A DNA stretch of 64,000 bases from Rhodovulum bhavnagarense (GCF_004343505.1 NZ_SLXU01000004.1:1-64000), one strand, 5' to 3'. Shown: positions 43,837 through 53,767, counted from the stretch's first letter. Notes: a model not told the origin generated them from the letters alone. Numbers and translations: made by a program.

Positions 43837-44289
43837 TCATCGCGCGAAGGTTTGCGCGAGCAGCCGGGCAAGCCCCTCAGCATCGCGGCGGTCAAAGGCC
43901 GCGGGCTGATCGCTATCGATATCGAGCACCCCCAGAAGTGCCCCAGCCCCTGACCAGACTGGCAGGACGATTTCCGATCGTGTCGAGGACGCGCAGGCGA
44001 TATGGCCGGGAAAGGCATCGACATCGTCAACCAGCTGGATCTCGCCCGTCCGGGCCGCAGCGCCACAGACCCCGCGGGAATAGGGGATCGCCAGACAGCC
44101 ATGCGCGCCCTGGTAGGGGCCGATCCTGAGCATCCCGTCCCCGACGGCGCGGTAAAACCCCGTCCAGTCGAACCGGTCGTCGGCATGATGAAGTTCGCAA
44201 GCCATCGTGGCCATCAGCGCGATGGTATCGGTTTCACCATCGGTCAGCGCGGCCAATGTTCTGGACATATCGTCATAATCGATGCGCAT
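43837..44289 (-). CDS. msrC: Free methionine-(R)-sulfoxide reductase (GAF domain)
   Basis: A 150-residue GAF-domain enzyme that reduces free L-methionine-R-sulfoxide. The family pattern is complete: FDWTGFYRA, GCLAIPYSRGVCGAAA with two Cys, DDVDAFPGHIACASSTRSEIVLPV with the third Cys, and GVLDIDSDQPAAFDRRD. All three catalytic/resolving cysteines are present. It probably repairs oxidised methionine in the cytoplasm, fitting with the peroxiredoxin nearby. Confidence 0.9.
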   Translation of the reverse strand: MRIDYDDMSRTLAALTDGETDTIALMATMACELHHADDRFDWTGFYRAVGDGMLRIGPYQGAHGCLAIPYSRGVCGAAARTGEIQLVDDVDAFPGHIACASSTRSEIVLPVWSGAGALLGVLDIDSDQPAAFDRRDAEGLARLLAQTFAR

Positions 44290-44310
44290 CGCATTCTCCG
44301 GGCCGGGGAA

Positions 44311-44372
44311 GGGGGCGCTGCCCCCGTCGCCCGTTCGGGCGACTCCCCCGGGGTATTTGACCCAAGAAGAAG
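44311..44372 (+). repeat. Dispersed repeat copy at the thiolase gene end
   Basis: GGGGGC-GCT-GCCCCC (44311-44325), hairpin GTCGCCCG-TT-CGGGCGAC (44326-44343), TCCCCCGGGGTATTT, then CCAAGAAGAAG (44362-44372), one base before the thiolase stop codon triplet. Layout matches the copy at 21732 part by part. Confidence 0.75.
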
Positions 44373-44373
44373 G

Positions 44374-45546
44374 TCAGGGGCGTTCGATCGCGATGGCCGT
44401 GCCTTCGCCACCGCCGATGCAGATCGCGGCGATGCCGCGTTTGAGGCCGCGTTTTTCGAGGGCGTTGAGCAGGGTGACCATGATGCGCGCGCCCGACGCG
44501 CCGATCGGATGGCCCAGCGCGCAGGCGCCGCCATTCACGTTGACCTTGTCGCGGGGCAGGCCCATCTCGTGCATGAAGGCCATGGGAACGACGGCGAAAG
44601 CCTCGTTGACCTCCCACAGGTCCACGTCGTCGGCGGACCAGCCGAGTCTGGCCAGCAGTTTCTGCGCGGCCGGGACCGGGGCGGTGGTGAACCAGCCCGG
44701 GGCCTGGGCATGGCTGGCATGGCCCAGGATGCGGGCGCGGACCGGCAATCCGCGCGCCTCGGCCGCTGCGCGGCTCGCCAGGATCAGGGCCGCGGCCCCG
44801 TCGGAGATAGAGGAGGAATTGGCCGGGGTGACCGTGCCGTCCTTGCGGAAGGCGGGCTTGAGCTGGGGGATCTTTTCGGGGCGGGCATTTGCGGGCTGTT
44901 CGTCCTCGGCCACCACGGTGTCGCCCTTGCGGGTGGTCACGGTGACCGGGGTGATCTCGCCCTCGAACGCGCCAGAGGCCTGCGCGGCGCGCGCGTTGGA
45001 GAGCGAGCCGAGCGCGTAGTCGTCCTGGGCCTCTCGGGTGAACTGGAACTTCTCGGCGCAATCCTCGGCGAAGGTGCCCATCAGGCGGCCCTTGTCATAG
45101 GCGTCTTCCAGACCGTCGAGAAACATGTGGTCGATCACCTGGCCGTGGCCGATCCGGGCACCGGCGCGCATCTTGGGCAGCAGGTAGGGGGCGTTGGTCA
45201 TGCTTTCCATGCCGCCCGCGCAGATCACCTGCGCGCCGCCCAGCGCCAGCTGGTCATGCGCGAGCATCGCCGCCTTCATGCCCGAGCCGCACATCTTGTT
45301 CAGCGTGGTCGCGGGCACCTCTTGGCCGAGGCCGGCGTGAAACCCCGCCTGGCGGGCGGGCGCCTGGCCCTGGCCGGCGGGCAGGACGCAGCCCATCAGG
45401 AGTTCATCAACGGTTTCGACGCCCGCGCCCGCCATCGCCGCGCGGATCGCGACGCCGCCCAGCGTCGATGCGTCAAGGCCCGAAAACACTCCCTGGAATC
45501 CGCCCATCGGTGTTCGGGCCGCGCCGCAGATCACAACCTCGTTCAT
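44374..45546 (-). CDS. Acetyl-CoA acetyltransferase (thiolase)
   Basis: A 390-residue thiolase that joins or splits acetyl-CoA and acetoacetyl-CoA. The acylated Cys is in TTLNKMCGSGMKA (about residue 87), the His in NEAFAVVPMAFM, GGACALGHPIGASGAR, and the second Cys in AICIGGGEGTAIAIE. GGGAGGAAAG precedes the ATG at 45546. It could serve ketone-body, polyhydroxybutyrate or fatty-acid metabolism; no reductase or transferase partner is adjacent. An 18-bp inverted repeat lies in its promoter region. Confidence 0.94.
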   Translation of the reverse strand: MNEVVICGAARTPMGGFQGVFSGLDASTLGGVAIRAAMAGAGVETVDELLMGCVLPAGQGQAPARQAGFHAGLGQEVPATTLNKMCGSGMKAAMLAHDQLALGGAQVICAGGMESMTNAPYLLPKMRAGARIGHGQVIDHMFLDGLEDAYDKGRLMGTFAEDCAEKFQFTREAQDDYALGSLSNARAAQASGAFEGEITPVTVTTRKGDTVVAEDEQPANARPEKIPQLKPAFRKDGTVTPANSSSISDGAAALILASRAAAEARGLPVRARILGHASHAQAPGWFTTAPVPAAQKLLARLGWSADDVDLWEVNEAFAVVPMAFMHEMGLPRDKVNVNGGACALGHPIGASGARIMVTLLNALEKRGLKRGIAAICIGGGEGTAIAIERP

Positions 45547-45575
45547 CTCTTTCCTCCCAGATCGGACAGACCCAG

Positions 45576-45593
45576 CCTTACCGAATGGTAAGG
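45576..45593. promoter_or_regulatory. Inverted repeat operator between thiolase and STAS genes
   Basis: CCTTACCGAATGGTAAGG: perfect 7-bp arms around GAAT, 30 bases before the thiolase ATG and 42 before the STAS ATG. TetR-type regulators of acyl-CoA metabolism often bind repeats of this general kind; which protein binds here is unknown. Confidence 0.55.
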
Positions 45594-45634
45594 ATTGGCG
45601 TCTAGCCTCATCGTCACCGAGAAAGGAGATGGCG

Positions 45635-45979
45635 ATGGAATTGTACAGTGAAACCCGTGACAAGACGCTGGTGGTCACCGTTGCAGAGGCCCGGATCGAT
45701 TCCGCCGTGGCAATCCGGTTCAAGGAACGGATGCGCGACCTGGCATCGGGCGGGCATGGCCGGGTCTTGCTGGACCTGTCGCGAGTCGGGTTCGTCGATT
45801 CCAGCGGGTTGGGCGCCGTGGTCGCGGTGATGAAGCTGTTGGCGCCGGAATGCCGGCTGGAGCTGTGCGGACTGACGCCCACCGTTGCCAAGGTATTTCG
45901 CCTGACCCGCATGGATCGTGTGTTCACGATTCACGAGGATTGCGCCGCCGCCCTTGCGGCGCAGACCACATGCGGATGA
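45635..45979 (+). CDS. STAS domain anti-sigma factor antagonist
   Basis: A 114-residue STAS-domain protein. LLDLSRVGFVDSSGLGAVVAVMKLL carries the conserved Asp-Ser-Ser-Gly where partner-switch antagonists are phosphorylated. Such proteins bind and sequester HATPase-type anti-sigma factors. The ATG at 45635 is chosen because AAAGGAG ends six bases before it; an ATG at 45629 would overlap the ribosome site. Its stop overlaps the next gene's start. Confidence 0.9.
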   Translation: MELYSETRDKTLVVTVAEARIDSAVAIRFKERMRDLASGGHGRVLLDLSRVGFVDSSGLGAVVAVMKLLAPECRLELCGLTPTVAKVFRLTRMDRVFTIHEDCAAALAAQTTCG

Positions 45980-46452
45980 GCGGTTGCATCACCCTGAACG
46001 GTGGCGGAACCGCGGCCCGTTGGGGCGACCGGCTCTGTTTGCAGTTCATGTCCACGCCGCGGGCGGTACGTCGCGCCCTGCTCGGGATGCGTGAGCATTA
46101 CGAGAGGCGGCTTGGGCCAGGGCAAAGTCTCGACCTGGTCGAAACGGTTCTGGCCGAAGCGTTGAACAATATCGGCGAACATGCCTACACGCCCGCAGCA
46201 CCCGGCAGGGTCGAGATGCACCTGTCGCGCATCGGGGATGGTCTGGCGGTCGAGTTGCGGGATCGCGGGGCCGCGATGCCGGGCGGGCGGGTGCCCCGTG
46301 GCGGGCTACCGCCCGAGGGTGCGTTGCCGCCAGAGGGGGGGTTCGGCTGGTTCCTGATCCGGACGCTGGCCGAGGACCTGCGGTATTGCCGTCACGGGGA
46401 TGAAAACCGGCTGCACCTGCTGGTTTCATTACGAAAGGACAAGACCTGGTGA
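45976..46452 (+). CDS. HATPase anti-sigma factor/serine kinase (RsbW-like)
   Basis: About 158 residues. The ATP-binding GHKL fold is recognised from LDLVETVLAEALNNIGEHAY (N box with the Glu and Asn), LRDRGAAMPGG and GGFGWFLIRTLAEDLRY (G boxes). It is expected to phosphorylate the STAS protein encoded immediately before it and perhaps to bind a sigma factor or other partner. ATGA overlap with the STAS gene fixes the start at 45976; an ATG two codons upstream is possible. No sigma factor or PP2C phosphatase gene adjoins. Confidence 0.87.
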   Translation: MSGCITLNGGGTAARWGDRLCLQFMSTPRAVRRALLGMREHYERRLGPGQSLDLVETVLAEALNNIGEHAYTPAAPGRVEMHLSRIGDGLAVELRDRGAAMPGGRVPRGGLPPEGALPPEGGFGWFLIRTLAEDLRYCRHGDENRLHLLVSLRKDKTW

Positions 46453-46673
46453 CGAGGCATCTTGCCCGGAAATCGTCACATTGGCTCCAAGGATGGGCCG
46501 CAATGCAGGGCTAGACAGAAGCTGTAGCTGCATAGGCTTCCCTCGGCGCCGCGTTAACAGCCCCCACCCAGTGCGCGGCGTCGAGGTCCATCCCCCAGCG
46601 ATCCGGTGCAAATCGCGTTGGCAAGGCCGCCCCTGCGGCTTAGGGTCAGGCCACCGTGATCGAGGAGAAGAGG

Positions 46674-48254
46674 ATGCGCGATTTCCAGATGCCCGGCCGT
46701 TCGGCCGTCTTTGCCATGAACGGCATGTGCGCCACCTCGCATCCGCTGGCGGCAAAGGTCGCCGTGCAGATGCTGGAGGCAGGTGGAAACGCGGTGGATG
46801 CGGCGATTGCGGGGGCTGTCCTGCTTGGAATTTGCGAACCTCAGATGACCGGGATCGGCGGCGACTGTTTCGTTCTGGTCAAACCGGCGGGCGAGGACAG
46901 GATCGTGGCGCTTAACGGGTCGGGCCGTGCCCCGGCCGGGTTGGATGCGGCCGCGCTGCGTGCCCGGGGATTGGGCGTCATGCCCACCGATACCGCCGAT
47001 GCCGTCACGGTGCCCGGCGCCATCGATGCCTTTTGCCGGCTTTCACGCGATTGGGGTCGGGCCGGGCTGAAGGCCAGCCTTGCCCCCGCGATTCATTATG
47101 CCGAGGCGGGCGTGCCGGTCGCACCGCGCACTGCCTTTGACTGGGGCCGGGCCGAGGGCCACCTCAAGGGCGCCGCACGAGACCACTACCTGTTTGCCGG
47201 TGTTGCGCCGCACCCCGGCCAGGTCTTTCGCGCCCCGCAACAGGCCGAGGTTCTTCGCCGCGTCGCGATGGAGGGGCGCGCGGGCTTTTACGAGGGCGAG
47301 GTGGCCGAGGACATGGTTGCCTCGCTGAACGCACTTGGCGGCAGTCATACGCTTGAGGATTTCGCGGCGACTGCCTGCGACTATACCGATCCGATCAGTG
47401 GCCCCTACAAGGGCGTGGACCTGGTCGAGCATCCGCCCAACGGCCAGGGGGCCACCGCGATCCTGATGGCCAATATCCTGAGCCATTTTGACTTGCCCGA
47501 TATGGACCCGTTAGGCGCGATGCGTGCCCATATCGAGGCCGAGGCCGCGAAACTGGCCTATGACACACGCAACCGTTTTCTCGCCGATGCGGACCACATC
47601 ACGCGGCTGGCACATATGCTGTCCCCTGAAACGGCGCGGAAACTGGCGGGGCTGATCGATCCGGACCGCACGATGGAAAACCCCGCCGCCCTGTCCGAGG
47701 CAGTCCATCGCGAGACGATCTATATCACCGTGGTCGATCGCGACCGCATGGCGGTGTCGCTGATCTATTCGATCTTCCACAGCTTTGGTTCGGGGCTTGC
47801 GTCCGACAAATTCGGGATCAACTTTCAAAATCGCGGCGCGGGCTTTTGCCTGGAACAGGGCCATCCAAACGAGGCGGGCGGCGGCAAGCGCCCGATGCAC
47901 ACCATCATTCCTGCCATGCTCAAGAAGGATGGCAAGATCCTGCTACCTTTCGGCGTGATGGGGGGGGCCTATCAGCCCAACGGCCATGCGCGCATCCTGA
48001 CAAACCTTGTAGATTACGGGATGCACCCGCAACAGGCCATCGACGCGCCGCGTAGCTTTGCCGATGCAACGGGCCTGTTGGTCGAGCGTGGCTATGGCGA
48101 GGATGTGCGCGCCGCGCTGGCCGCCAAGGGGCACAAGGTCGTGACGCCCGATTCGGCCATCGGCGGGGCGCAAGCGATCCTGATCGACGATGAAACAGGA
48201 GTACTGCAAGGCGCGTCCGACCCACGCAAGGATGGCTGCGCACTGGGATACTGA
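46674..48254 (+). CDS. Gamma-glutamyltransferase family protein
   Basis: A 526-residue Ntn-hydrolase. NGMCATSHPLAAKVAVQMLEAGGNAVDAAIAGAVLLGICEPQMTGIGGDCFVL opens the alpha subunit and matches the family. The expected self-cleavage and Thr nucleophile lie in HRETIYITVVDRDRMAVSLIYS (about residues 345-366). The oxyanion Gly pair is read in FGVMGGAYQPNG. There is no clear signal peptide, unlike E. coli GGT, so it may be a cytoplasmic subfamily member with another amide substrate. The ATG at 46674 follows GAGGAGAAGAGG; a GTG upstream is less likely. It converges with hspQ. Confidence 0.88.
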   Translation: MRDFQMPGRSAVFAMNGMCATSHPLAAKVAVQMLEAGGNAVDAAIAGAVLLGICEPQMTGIGGDCFVLVKPAGEDRIVALNGSGRAPAGLDAAALRARGLGVMPTDTADAVTVPGAIDAFCRLSRDWGRAGLKASLAPAIHYAEAGVPVAPRTAFDWGRAEGHLKGAARDHYLFAGVAPHPGQVFRAPQQAEVLRRVAMEGRAGFYEGEVAEDMVASLNALGGSHTLEDFAATACDYTDPISGPYKGVDLVEHPPNGQGATAILMANILSHFDLPDMDPLGAMRAHIEAEAAKLAYDTRNRFLADADHITRLAHMLSPETARKLAGLIDPDRTMENPAALSEAVHRETIYITVVDRDRMAVSLIYSIFHSFGSGLASDKFGINFQNRGAGFCLEQGHPNEAGGGKRPMHTIIPAMLKKDGKILLPFGVMGGAYQPNGHARILTNLVDYGMHPQQAIDAPRSFADATGLLVERGYGEDVRAALAAKGHKVVTPDSAIGGAQAILIDDETGVLQGASDPRKDGCALGY

Positions 48255-48266
48255 GCGCGCAGGCGC

Positions 48267-48593
48267 TTAGTTCAACTGGAACTGAAGGTTGTAGTGATCG
48301 CCCTCGAACTCGCCGAAAAGTTCAGGCAGGTCGGGGTGTTCGACCGGTTCGCCCGTATCGTCGGGCACAAGATTTTGTTCGGAAACGTAGGCAACATAGT
48401 AACTGTGGTCGTTCTCGGCCAGAAGATGATAGAAAGGCTGGTCCTTTCGCGGGCGGCTATCCTCTGGGATCGCGTCATACCAGTCGTCGCTGTTCGAGAA
48501 CCGGGCATCGACGTCGAAAACCACCCCGCGGAAGGGATGCTTGCGGTGGCGGACCACCTGGCCCAGATGATATTTCGTTCGCGTCGTATGCAT
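48267..48593 (-). CDS. hspQ: Heat shock protein HspQ
   Basis: A 108-residue protein of the HspQ/YccV family. KYHLGQVVRHRKHPFRGVVFDVDARFSNSDDWYDAIPED and QPFYHLLAENDHSYYVAYVSEQNLVPDDTGEPVEHPDLPELF are diagnostic. In E. coli HspQ binds hemimethylated DNA in vitro and modulates Lon activity. The ATG at 48593 gives the usual length. It is divergent from the AEC transporter gene. Confidence 0.92.
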   Translation of the reverse strand: MHTTRTKYHLGQVVRHRKHPFRGVVFDVDARFSNSDDWYDAIPEDSRPRKDQPFYHLLAENDHSYYVAYVSEQNLVPDDTGEPVEHPDLPELFGEFEGDHYNLQFQLN

Positions 48594-48676
48594 CACGTTG
48601 TGCCCCCTGCCGGCCGAATGTAAGCCGGGCCAGGGGGGCTGTCCATGCGACGGCACAATTTTCCGGGAAACAGATT

Positions 48677-49558
48677 GTGAACCTTGTTCTGACAGTTCTG
48701 GAAATCGTTGCACCGGTTTTTCTGTTGGCGGGCATTGGCTTTACCTGGGTCAAGCTGGGGCTGGAATACCGGGTGCAATTCGTTACCCGGCTGGCAATGT
48801 CACTGGCCGTTCCCTGCCTGATCTTCACCGCCCTGATGAAGACAGAGATCGAGCCGCAGGCATTGAGCACGCTGTCATTAGCGGCGGCGCTATCCTACGG
48901 GGCCGTGGCGATTCTGTCCCTGGCCGTTGTTGTCTTGGCGCGGCTGGACCGGCGCACCTATCTTGCACCGATCGTCTTTGGCAATACCGGCAACATGGGG
49001 CTGCCGCTGGCGCTGTTTGCCTTTGGCGAGGCGGGGTTGGGTTATGCGGTGGTCGTCTTCGCGGTGATGGCGATCTTTTCGTTCACATTCGGGGTCTGGC
49101 TGGTCTCGGGCGGCGGCTCGCCCGGCAAGGCGCTGCGCGAACCGCTGGTTGGCGCCACGCTCCTGGGGGGGCTGTTCCTGTGGCAGGGCTGGCAGACACC
49201 GCCCTTCCTTACCAATACCCTGGACCTGATCGGCCAGATGGCGATTCCGCTCATGCTGCTCACGTTGGGCGTGGCGATCGCGCGGTTGCATCCGGGCCAC
49301 CTGCCGCGTGCGCTCTGGCTATCGGCGGTGAAACTTGTGCTGTGCCTCGGGGTCGCGGTGGGCGTGGGGGTGTGGTTCGCGCTGCCGCCCGTGCCTTTCG
49401 CTGTCCTCGTGCTGCAAATCTCCACCCCCGTGGCGGTTACCTCTTACCTTCTGGCCGAGAAATACGGCGCCGATGCCGAGGCGGTGGCGGGTCTGGTGGT
49501 CGTATCAACGCTGATTTCGGTGCTGGCACTGCCAGTCACTCTCGCATTTCTGATCTGA
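48677..49558 (+). CDS. AEC family transporter (auxin efflux carrier-like)
   Basis: A 293-residue membrane protein with about ten hydrophobic segments. FGNTGNMGLPLALFAFGEAGLGYAVVVFAVMAIFSFTFG and QMAIPLMLLTLGVAIARL are typical of the AEC family, which exports or imports small organic acids such as malate. GTG start at 48677, just after a weak GGGAAA. Substrate unknown. Confidence 0.88.
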   Translation: MNLVLTVLEIVAPVFLLAGIGFTWVKLGLEYRVQFVTRLAMSLAVPCLIFTALMKTEIEPQALSTLSLAAALSYGAVAILSLAVVVLARLDRRTYLAPIVFGNTGNMGLPLALFAFGEAGLGYAVVVFAVMAIFSFTFGVWLVSGGGSPGKALREPLVGATLLGGLFLWQGWQTPPFLTNTLDLIGQMAIPLMLLTLGVAIARLHPGHLPRALWLSAVKLVLCLGVAVGVGVWFALPPVPFAVLVLQISTPVAVTSYLLAEKYGADAEAVAGLVVVSTLISVLALPVTLAFLI

Positions 49559-49632
49559 CCGGCGGGGTTTGACGTTTTCCCCGAACCGTTTTTCCTCTAC
49601 CCTGTGCAAAACAAAAATCGAGCGAGGGGCAG

Positions 49633-50214
49633 ATGAGCAGGATCCTTCTCGTGGCGCTTTGCCTGGTTCTGGCCGGGTGCGGCGGTGGCTACAAGGGCGC
49701 GCCGCGCAACCTGGACAATGCCTGTGCGCTGGCGGCGGAGCGCCCGAAATACATGCGCGCCATGCAAAAGACCGAACGCCGCTGGGGCGTGCCAGTGCAT
49801 GTGCAGATGGCCATGATCCATCAAGAAAGCAAGTTCGACGGCCGTGCCCGTACCCCGCATCGCTATGCGCTGGGGATCATTCCGATGGGGCGACAAAGCT
49901 CGGCCTACGGGTATTCACAGGCGTTGGACGGCACCTGGGAGGATTACCAGCGCGCCACCGGCAAGCGCCGCGCCAAGCGCACCGATATCGGCGATGCAAC
50001 CGATTTCATGGGCTGGTACATGACCCAGACGAAAAACAGGCTGGGCATCCCCCTGACGGATACGCGCAACCAGTATCTCGCCTATCACGAGGGCCAGACC
50101 GGCTATGCGCGGGGCACCCATAACAGCAAGGGCTGGCTTTTGGCCGTGGCGGACAGGGTCGACGCGCGGGCCGACACCTATGAACGCCAACTCAAGAGTT
50201 GCCGCCGCTGGTAA
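49633..50214 (+). CDS. Lytic transglycosylase-like lipoprotein
   Basis: A 193-residue lipoprotein: MSRILLVALCLVLAGC gives a clean lipobox. The SLT-type region shows the catalytic Glu in MAMIHQESKFDGRARTPH and AYGYSQALDGTWEDYQRATG, followed by FMGWYMTQTKNRLGI and YLAYHEGQTGYARG. It is expected to cut peptidoglycan glycan strands in the periplasm. CGAGGGGCAG precedes the ATG. It converges with lolA with 6 bases between them. Confidence 0.88.
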   Translation: MSRILLVALCLVLAGCGGGYKGAPRNLDNACALAAERPKYMRAMQKTERRWGVPVHVQMAMIHQESKFDGRARTPHRYALGIIPMGRQSSAYGYSQALDGTWEDYQRATGKRRAKRTDIGDATDFMGWYMTQTKNRLGIPLTDTRNQYLAYHEGQTGYARGTHNSKGWLLAVADRVDARADTYERQLKSCRRW

Positions 50215-50220
50215 GCGCGG

Positions 50221-50832
50221 TCAGTTCTCGCCGGTACGGCGCCGGGTTTCCCCGACGATGTCGAAAAACCGCGTGGGCAGGTCCATGCCGGTCTGCATCT
50301 GGTCAAGGATGACGGTGGTGGGCTGACCGGTGCCATCGGTGATGATCCATTGCCGCAATTCCACCGGGTCGTCGGAAAAGACCAGCGCGATCTTGCCGTA
50401 TTCGGGATGGGCGGGGTCCTGCGCGATGACGCGGGTGGCATCGGCATCGCCGTCATGGCCCACGACCATCTGCGCAGCGGCGAAATCCACCCTTGCCGCA
50501 AGGATCACGCTGAGCGGTGTCTGGTCCAGCGGGTATTGCTCGGGGGGCTGGTTGGACTTGTCATCAAAGATCGCCACCCGGCCACTGCCCGCGATCACGA
50601 GCGCCTTGTTCGGCGGGTCGTATTCGAACCGCGCCTTGCCCGGCCGTTTCAACATCAGCCTCCCGGTCGAGACCGAGCCATCCGCATTGACCTGGGTGAA
50701 TGCGGCCTGGGCCGTGGCAAAGCTGTTGAAATAGGCCGAAATCCGCGAAAGCTGGATCTTTTCCGCAAGCGCCGGACCGGCGATGCCAGCGGCGAACACG
50801 GCCGCGCCAAGAGCAAGGGCAAAACGTTTCAT
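50221..50832 (-). CDS. lolA: Outer membrane lipoprotein carrier protein
   Basis: A 203-residue periplasmic protein with signal peptide ALALGAAVFAAGIAGPALA. It fits LolA, which shuttles lipoproteins from the inner to the outer membrane: SRISAYFNSFATAQAAFTQVNADGSVSTGRLMLKRPGKARFEYDPP is the standard N-terminal strand set, and SNQPPEQYPLDQTPLSVIL follows. It lies downstream of ftsK by 67 bases on the same strand, an order also seen in other proteobacteria. Confidence 0.92.
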   Translation of the reverse strand: MKRFALALGAAVFAAGIAGPALAEKIQLSRISAYFNSFATAQAAFTQVNADGSVSTGRLMLKRPGKARFEYDPPNKALVIAGSGRVAIFDDKSNQPPEQYPLDQTPLSVILAARVDFAAAQMVVGHDGDADATRVIAQDPAHPEYGKIALVFSDDPVELRQWIITDGTGQPTTVILDQMQTGMDLPTRFFDIVGETRRRTGEN

Positions 50833-50899
50833 GGCACCAATCTAGGCGCGCGCTGAAGGCTTTGCACCTGCCAATCGCTCACATCAACGTCACCCGATC

Positions 50900-53755
50900 T
50901 CAGCCCTGTTCGGGCACCAGGATCTCGCGCTTGCCGACGTGGTTGGCGGGGCTGACGACGCCCTCTTCCTCCATCTGTTCGACCAGGCGGGCGGCCTTGT
51001 TGTAACCGATCGCCAGCTTGCGCTGGATGTAGGAAGTGGAACATTTGCGATCCTTGAGAACGATCGCGACCGCCTGATCGTAGAGCGCATCGTCCGAACT
51101 GGTGTTTCCGCCCAGTCCCAGCACCGCGTCAATATCGCTTTCCTTGTCCTCGTCGGGACCGTCCAGGACGCTGCCGACATAGTCGGGCGGCCCGAACGCC
51201 TTGAGGAAGGTCACGATTTCTTCGACCTCCTCGTCGCTGACAAAGGGACCGTGGACGCGGGAAATGCGCCCGCCGCCGGCCATGTACAGCATGTCGCCCA
51301 TGCCCAGCAGTTGCTCGGCGCCTTGTTCGCCCAGGATGGTGCGGCTGTCGATCTTGCCTGTCACCTGGAAGGAAATCCGGGTGGGGAAGTTCGCCTTGAT
51401 CGTGCCGGTAATGACATCGACCGAGGGGCGCTGGGTGGCCATGATCAGGTGGATGCCCGATGCCCGCGCCATCTGGGCAAGCCGCTGGATACAGGCCTCG
51501 ATCTCTTTCCCTGCGACCATCATCAGGTCGGCCATCTCGTCGACGATCACGACGATGTAGGGCAGGGTCTCGGGCAGGAATTCCTCGGTCTCGAAAACGG
51601 GTTCGCCCGTTTCGTCGTCGAACCCGGTCTGCACCGTGCGCTTGAACATCTCGCCCTTGGCCTGCGCATCGAGCACCCGGCCGTTATAGCCCTCGATGTT
51701 GCGAACGCCCATCTTGGACATCTTGCGATAGCGTTCCTCCATTTCGGCCACGACCCATTTCAGCGCGACGACGGCCTTTTTCGGGTCTGTGACCACGGGC
51801 GACAGCAGGTGCGGGATACCGTCATAAACCGACAGTTCCAGCATCTTGGGGTCGATCATGATCAGACGGCATTCATCCGGCGACAGCTTGTAGAGCAGCG
51901 ACAGGATCATCGTGTTGATCGCAACCGACTTGCCGGACCCGGTCGTGCCCGCGATCAACAGGTGGGGCATCTTGGCCAGGTTCGCGACCACCGGTTCGCC
52001 ACCGATATCCTTGCCAAGCGCGAGCGGCAGCCGCATCGAGGTGTCCCCGAATTGACGCGCAGACAGGATCTCGCGCAGCATCACCTTTTCACGGTTGGAA
52101 TTGGGCAATTCGATCCCGATCACGCTGCGCCCCGGCACGGTCGATACACGCGCCGACAGCGCCGACATGCTGCGCGCGATGTCATCGGCCAGCCCGATCA
52201 CGCGCGACGCCTTTAGCCCCGGTGCGGGTTCCAGTTCGTACATGGTGACGACGGGGCCGGGGCGAACCGACACGATTTCGCCCTTGACGCCGTAATCATC
52301 CAGCACGTTTTCCAGCATCCTTGCGTTTTCTTCCAGCGCCTCGTCGCTGAGATGCAGGCGTTCGACCGTCGAGGGGCTGCTCAGCAGTGAAAGCGGCGGT
52401 GTCTCGTAGAGCTCTGCGAGCTCTGCACCCTCGTCGAATTTCAGGGCGGGCTGGGCCTCTTCGATCGCGCGGCGCGAGGGTTGCACGGTTTTGCGCGGCG
52501 GGTGCTGCACCACCTTGCGCGGCTCTGCCAGGGGAATGGCCGGGCGCGGCATGGCCGGTTGCGCAAAAGGTTCGATGACGGCATCGGACAGCGGCGCCTC
52601 GGCCTCTGGCTCAATCTCCGGGACAGGCGCAGCGGCGGTCAGGGGCGGTTCGGCCACAAGGCGGTCATTCAGGATCAGCGGCTGTGGACCGCGACGGCGC
52701 AGCGGCGGTTCGGCGCGCGCGGCCGGCGCGACGCGGCTCTGGCGTGCGCGCGACTTGATCACGTCGGCAATCCGCGCCTTGATCCGGTCTTCCGACAGCG
52801 GGTCAAGGTCGCCATCGAGTGCGGGCAGTTCGGGTTCGACCAGCTCTGGTTCGGGCACCTCGTCAGGCACCCGGCGCATCAATGCCGGCATCCGGGCAAA
52901 CAAACCCGCGCGCGGGCGCGGCGCGGGGTCTGCGGGCGCAACGTCATCGGCATGAACAGGCGGTTCGGCACGCGTAACGCGCGATGTGGCGGCGCCGACA
53001 GCAGCGGGCGCGGGCCCTGCCACGTCAGCGGCACGGGCGCGTCGTTCTTGCAGGCGGGTCTGAAACGCCTCTGCCCCGCGCAGCGCCCCGTCCATCGCCC
53101 CGCGCGCCGATTTCCCGGCAAGGCGGCGCAGCCCCTCGTAGGTCAGGATCACCCCGATCACGATCAGCCGGGTAAAGCGACGGAGCTCGGCCCGATCCAG
53201 CCCCAGAACGAACAGCATCATGGCCAGCGTCGCAAGCCATACAAGCCCCGCCAACAGCCGCAGCCCCAGCACCGTATCCACCGGCGCAAGATTGAGAAGA
53301 GCACCCAGAACGGTATCACCGAAAAGCCCGCCCATACCGAAACTATGGGTCCAGGACGCAGGCGGCACATGTGTCGAGGCATAGACCGCCGCCAGCGCCA
53401 CGGCGATGGGGGCAAAGATCATCCGACTGAACAGCCGTTCTTCGCCCCAATGGCCGACAAGGCGCACCCCCCAGGCCGCAGGCACAAGGACCAGCCCCCA
53501 GGCGCCCCAGCCAACCACGATGAACAGCGGCGCGGCCAAAGAGGCCCCGAAATGACCCAGCAGATTCTGCGCAGGCGCATCGGTAGCCGACAGCCAGCTT
53601 GGATCGTCCGGCACGTAAGAGCCGAGGATCATCGCCAGCACAAGGGCAATCCCCAGAAGCGTGAACCCCAGCAATTCCTTGCCGCGCCGCTCGATCGCCT
53701 CTTGCATCGTGGCATCAAGCAACGGTTCGCGATCCTTGATCTGGTAAGACGCCAT
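50900..53755 (-). CDS. ftsK: DNA translocase FtsK
   Basis: A 951-residue hexameric motor that pumps DNA at the closing septum. Four to five membrane segments at the N-terminus ([22 protein letters not shown] onward) are followed by a Pro/Arg/Glu-rich linker to about residue 450, then the motor: [16 protein letters not shown]-like, Walker [30 protein letters not shown] (Walker B), and the C-terminal gamma winged helix [24 protein letters not shown] that reads polar DNA motifs. GGCTATGGCGTC context supports the ATG. It is the second gene of a row led by the aminotransferase. Confidence 0.96.
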   Translation of the reverse strand: MASYQIKDREPLLDATMQEAIERRGKELLGFTLLGIALVLAMILGSYVPDDPSWLSATDAPAQNLLGHFGASLAAPLFIVVGWGAWGLVLVPAAWGVRLVGHWGEERLFSRMIFAPIAVALAAVYASTHVPPASWTHSFGMGGLFGDTVLGALLNLAPVDTVLGLRLLAGLVWLATLAMMLFVLGLDRAELRRFTRLIVIGVILTYEGLRRLAGKSARGAMDGALRGAEAFQTRLQERRARAADVAGPAPAAVGAATSRVTRAEPPVHADDVAPADPAPRPRAGLFARMPALMRRVPDEVPEPELVEPELPALDGDLDPLSEDRIKARIADVIKSRARQSRVAPAARAEPPLRRRGPQPLILNDRLVAEPPLTAAAPVPEIEPEAEAPLSDAVIEPFAQPAMPRPAIPLAEPRKVVQHPPRKTVQPSRRAIEEAQPALKFDEGAELAELYETPPLSLLSSPSTVERLHLSDEALEENARMLENVLDDYGVKGEIVSVRPGPVVTMYELEPAPGLKASRVIGLADDIARSMSALSARVSTVPGRSVIGIELPNSNREKVMLREILSARQFGDTSMRLPLALGKDIGGEPVVANLAKMPHLLIAGTTGSGKSVAINTMILSLLYKLSPDECRLIMIDPKMLELSVYDGIPHLLSPVVTDPKKAVVALKWVVAEMEERYRKMSKMGVRNIEGYNGRVLDAQAKGEMFKRTVQTGFDDETGEPVFETEEFLPETLPYIVVIVDEMADLMMVAGKEIEACIQRLAQMARASGIHLIMATQRPSVDVITGTIKANFPTRISFQVTGKIDSRTILGEQGAEQLLGMGDMLYMAGGGRISRVHGPFVSDEEVEEIVTFLKAFGPPDYVGSVLDGPDEDKESDIDAVLGLGGNTSSDDALYDQAVAIVLKDRKCSTSYIQRKLAIGYNKAARLVEQMEEEGVVSPANHVGKREILVPEQG

Positions 53756-53767
53756 AGCCTGAAATCC

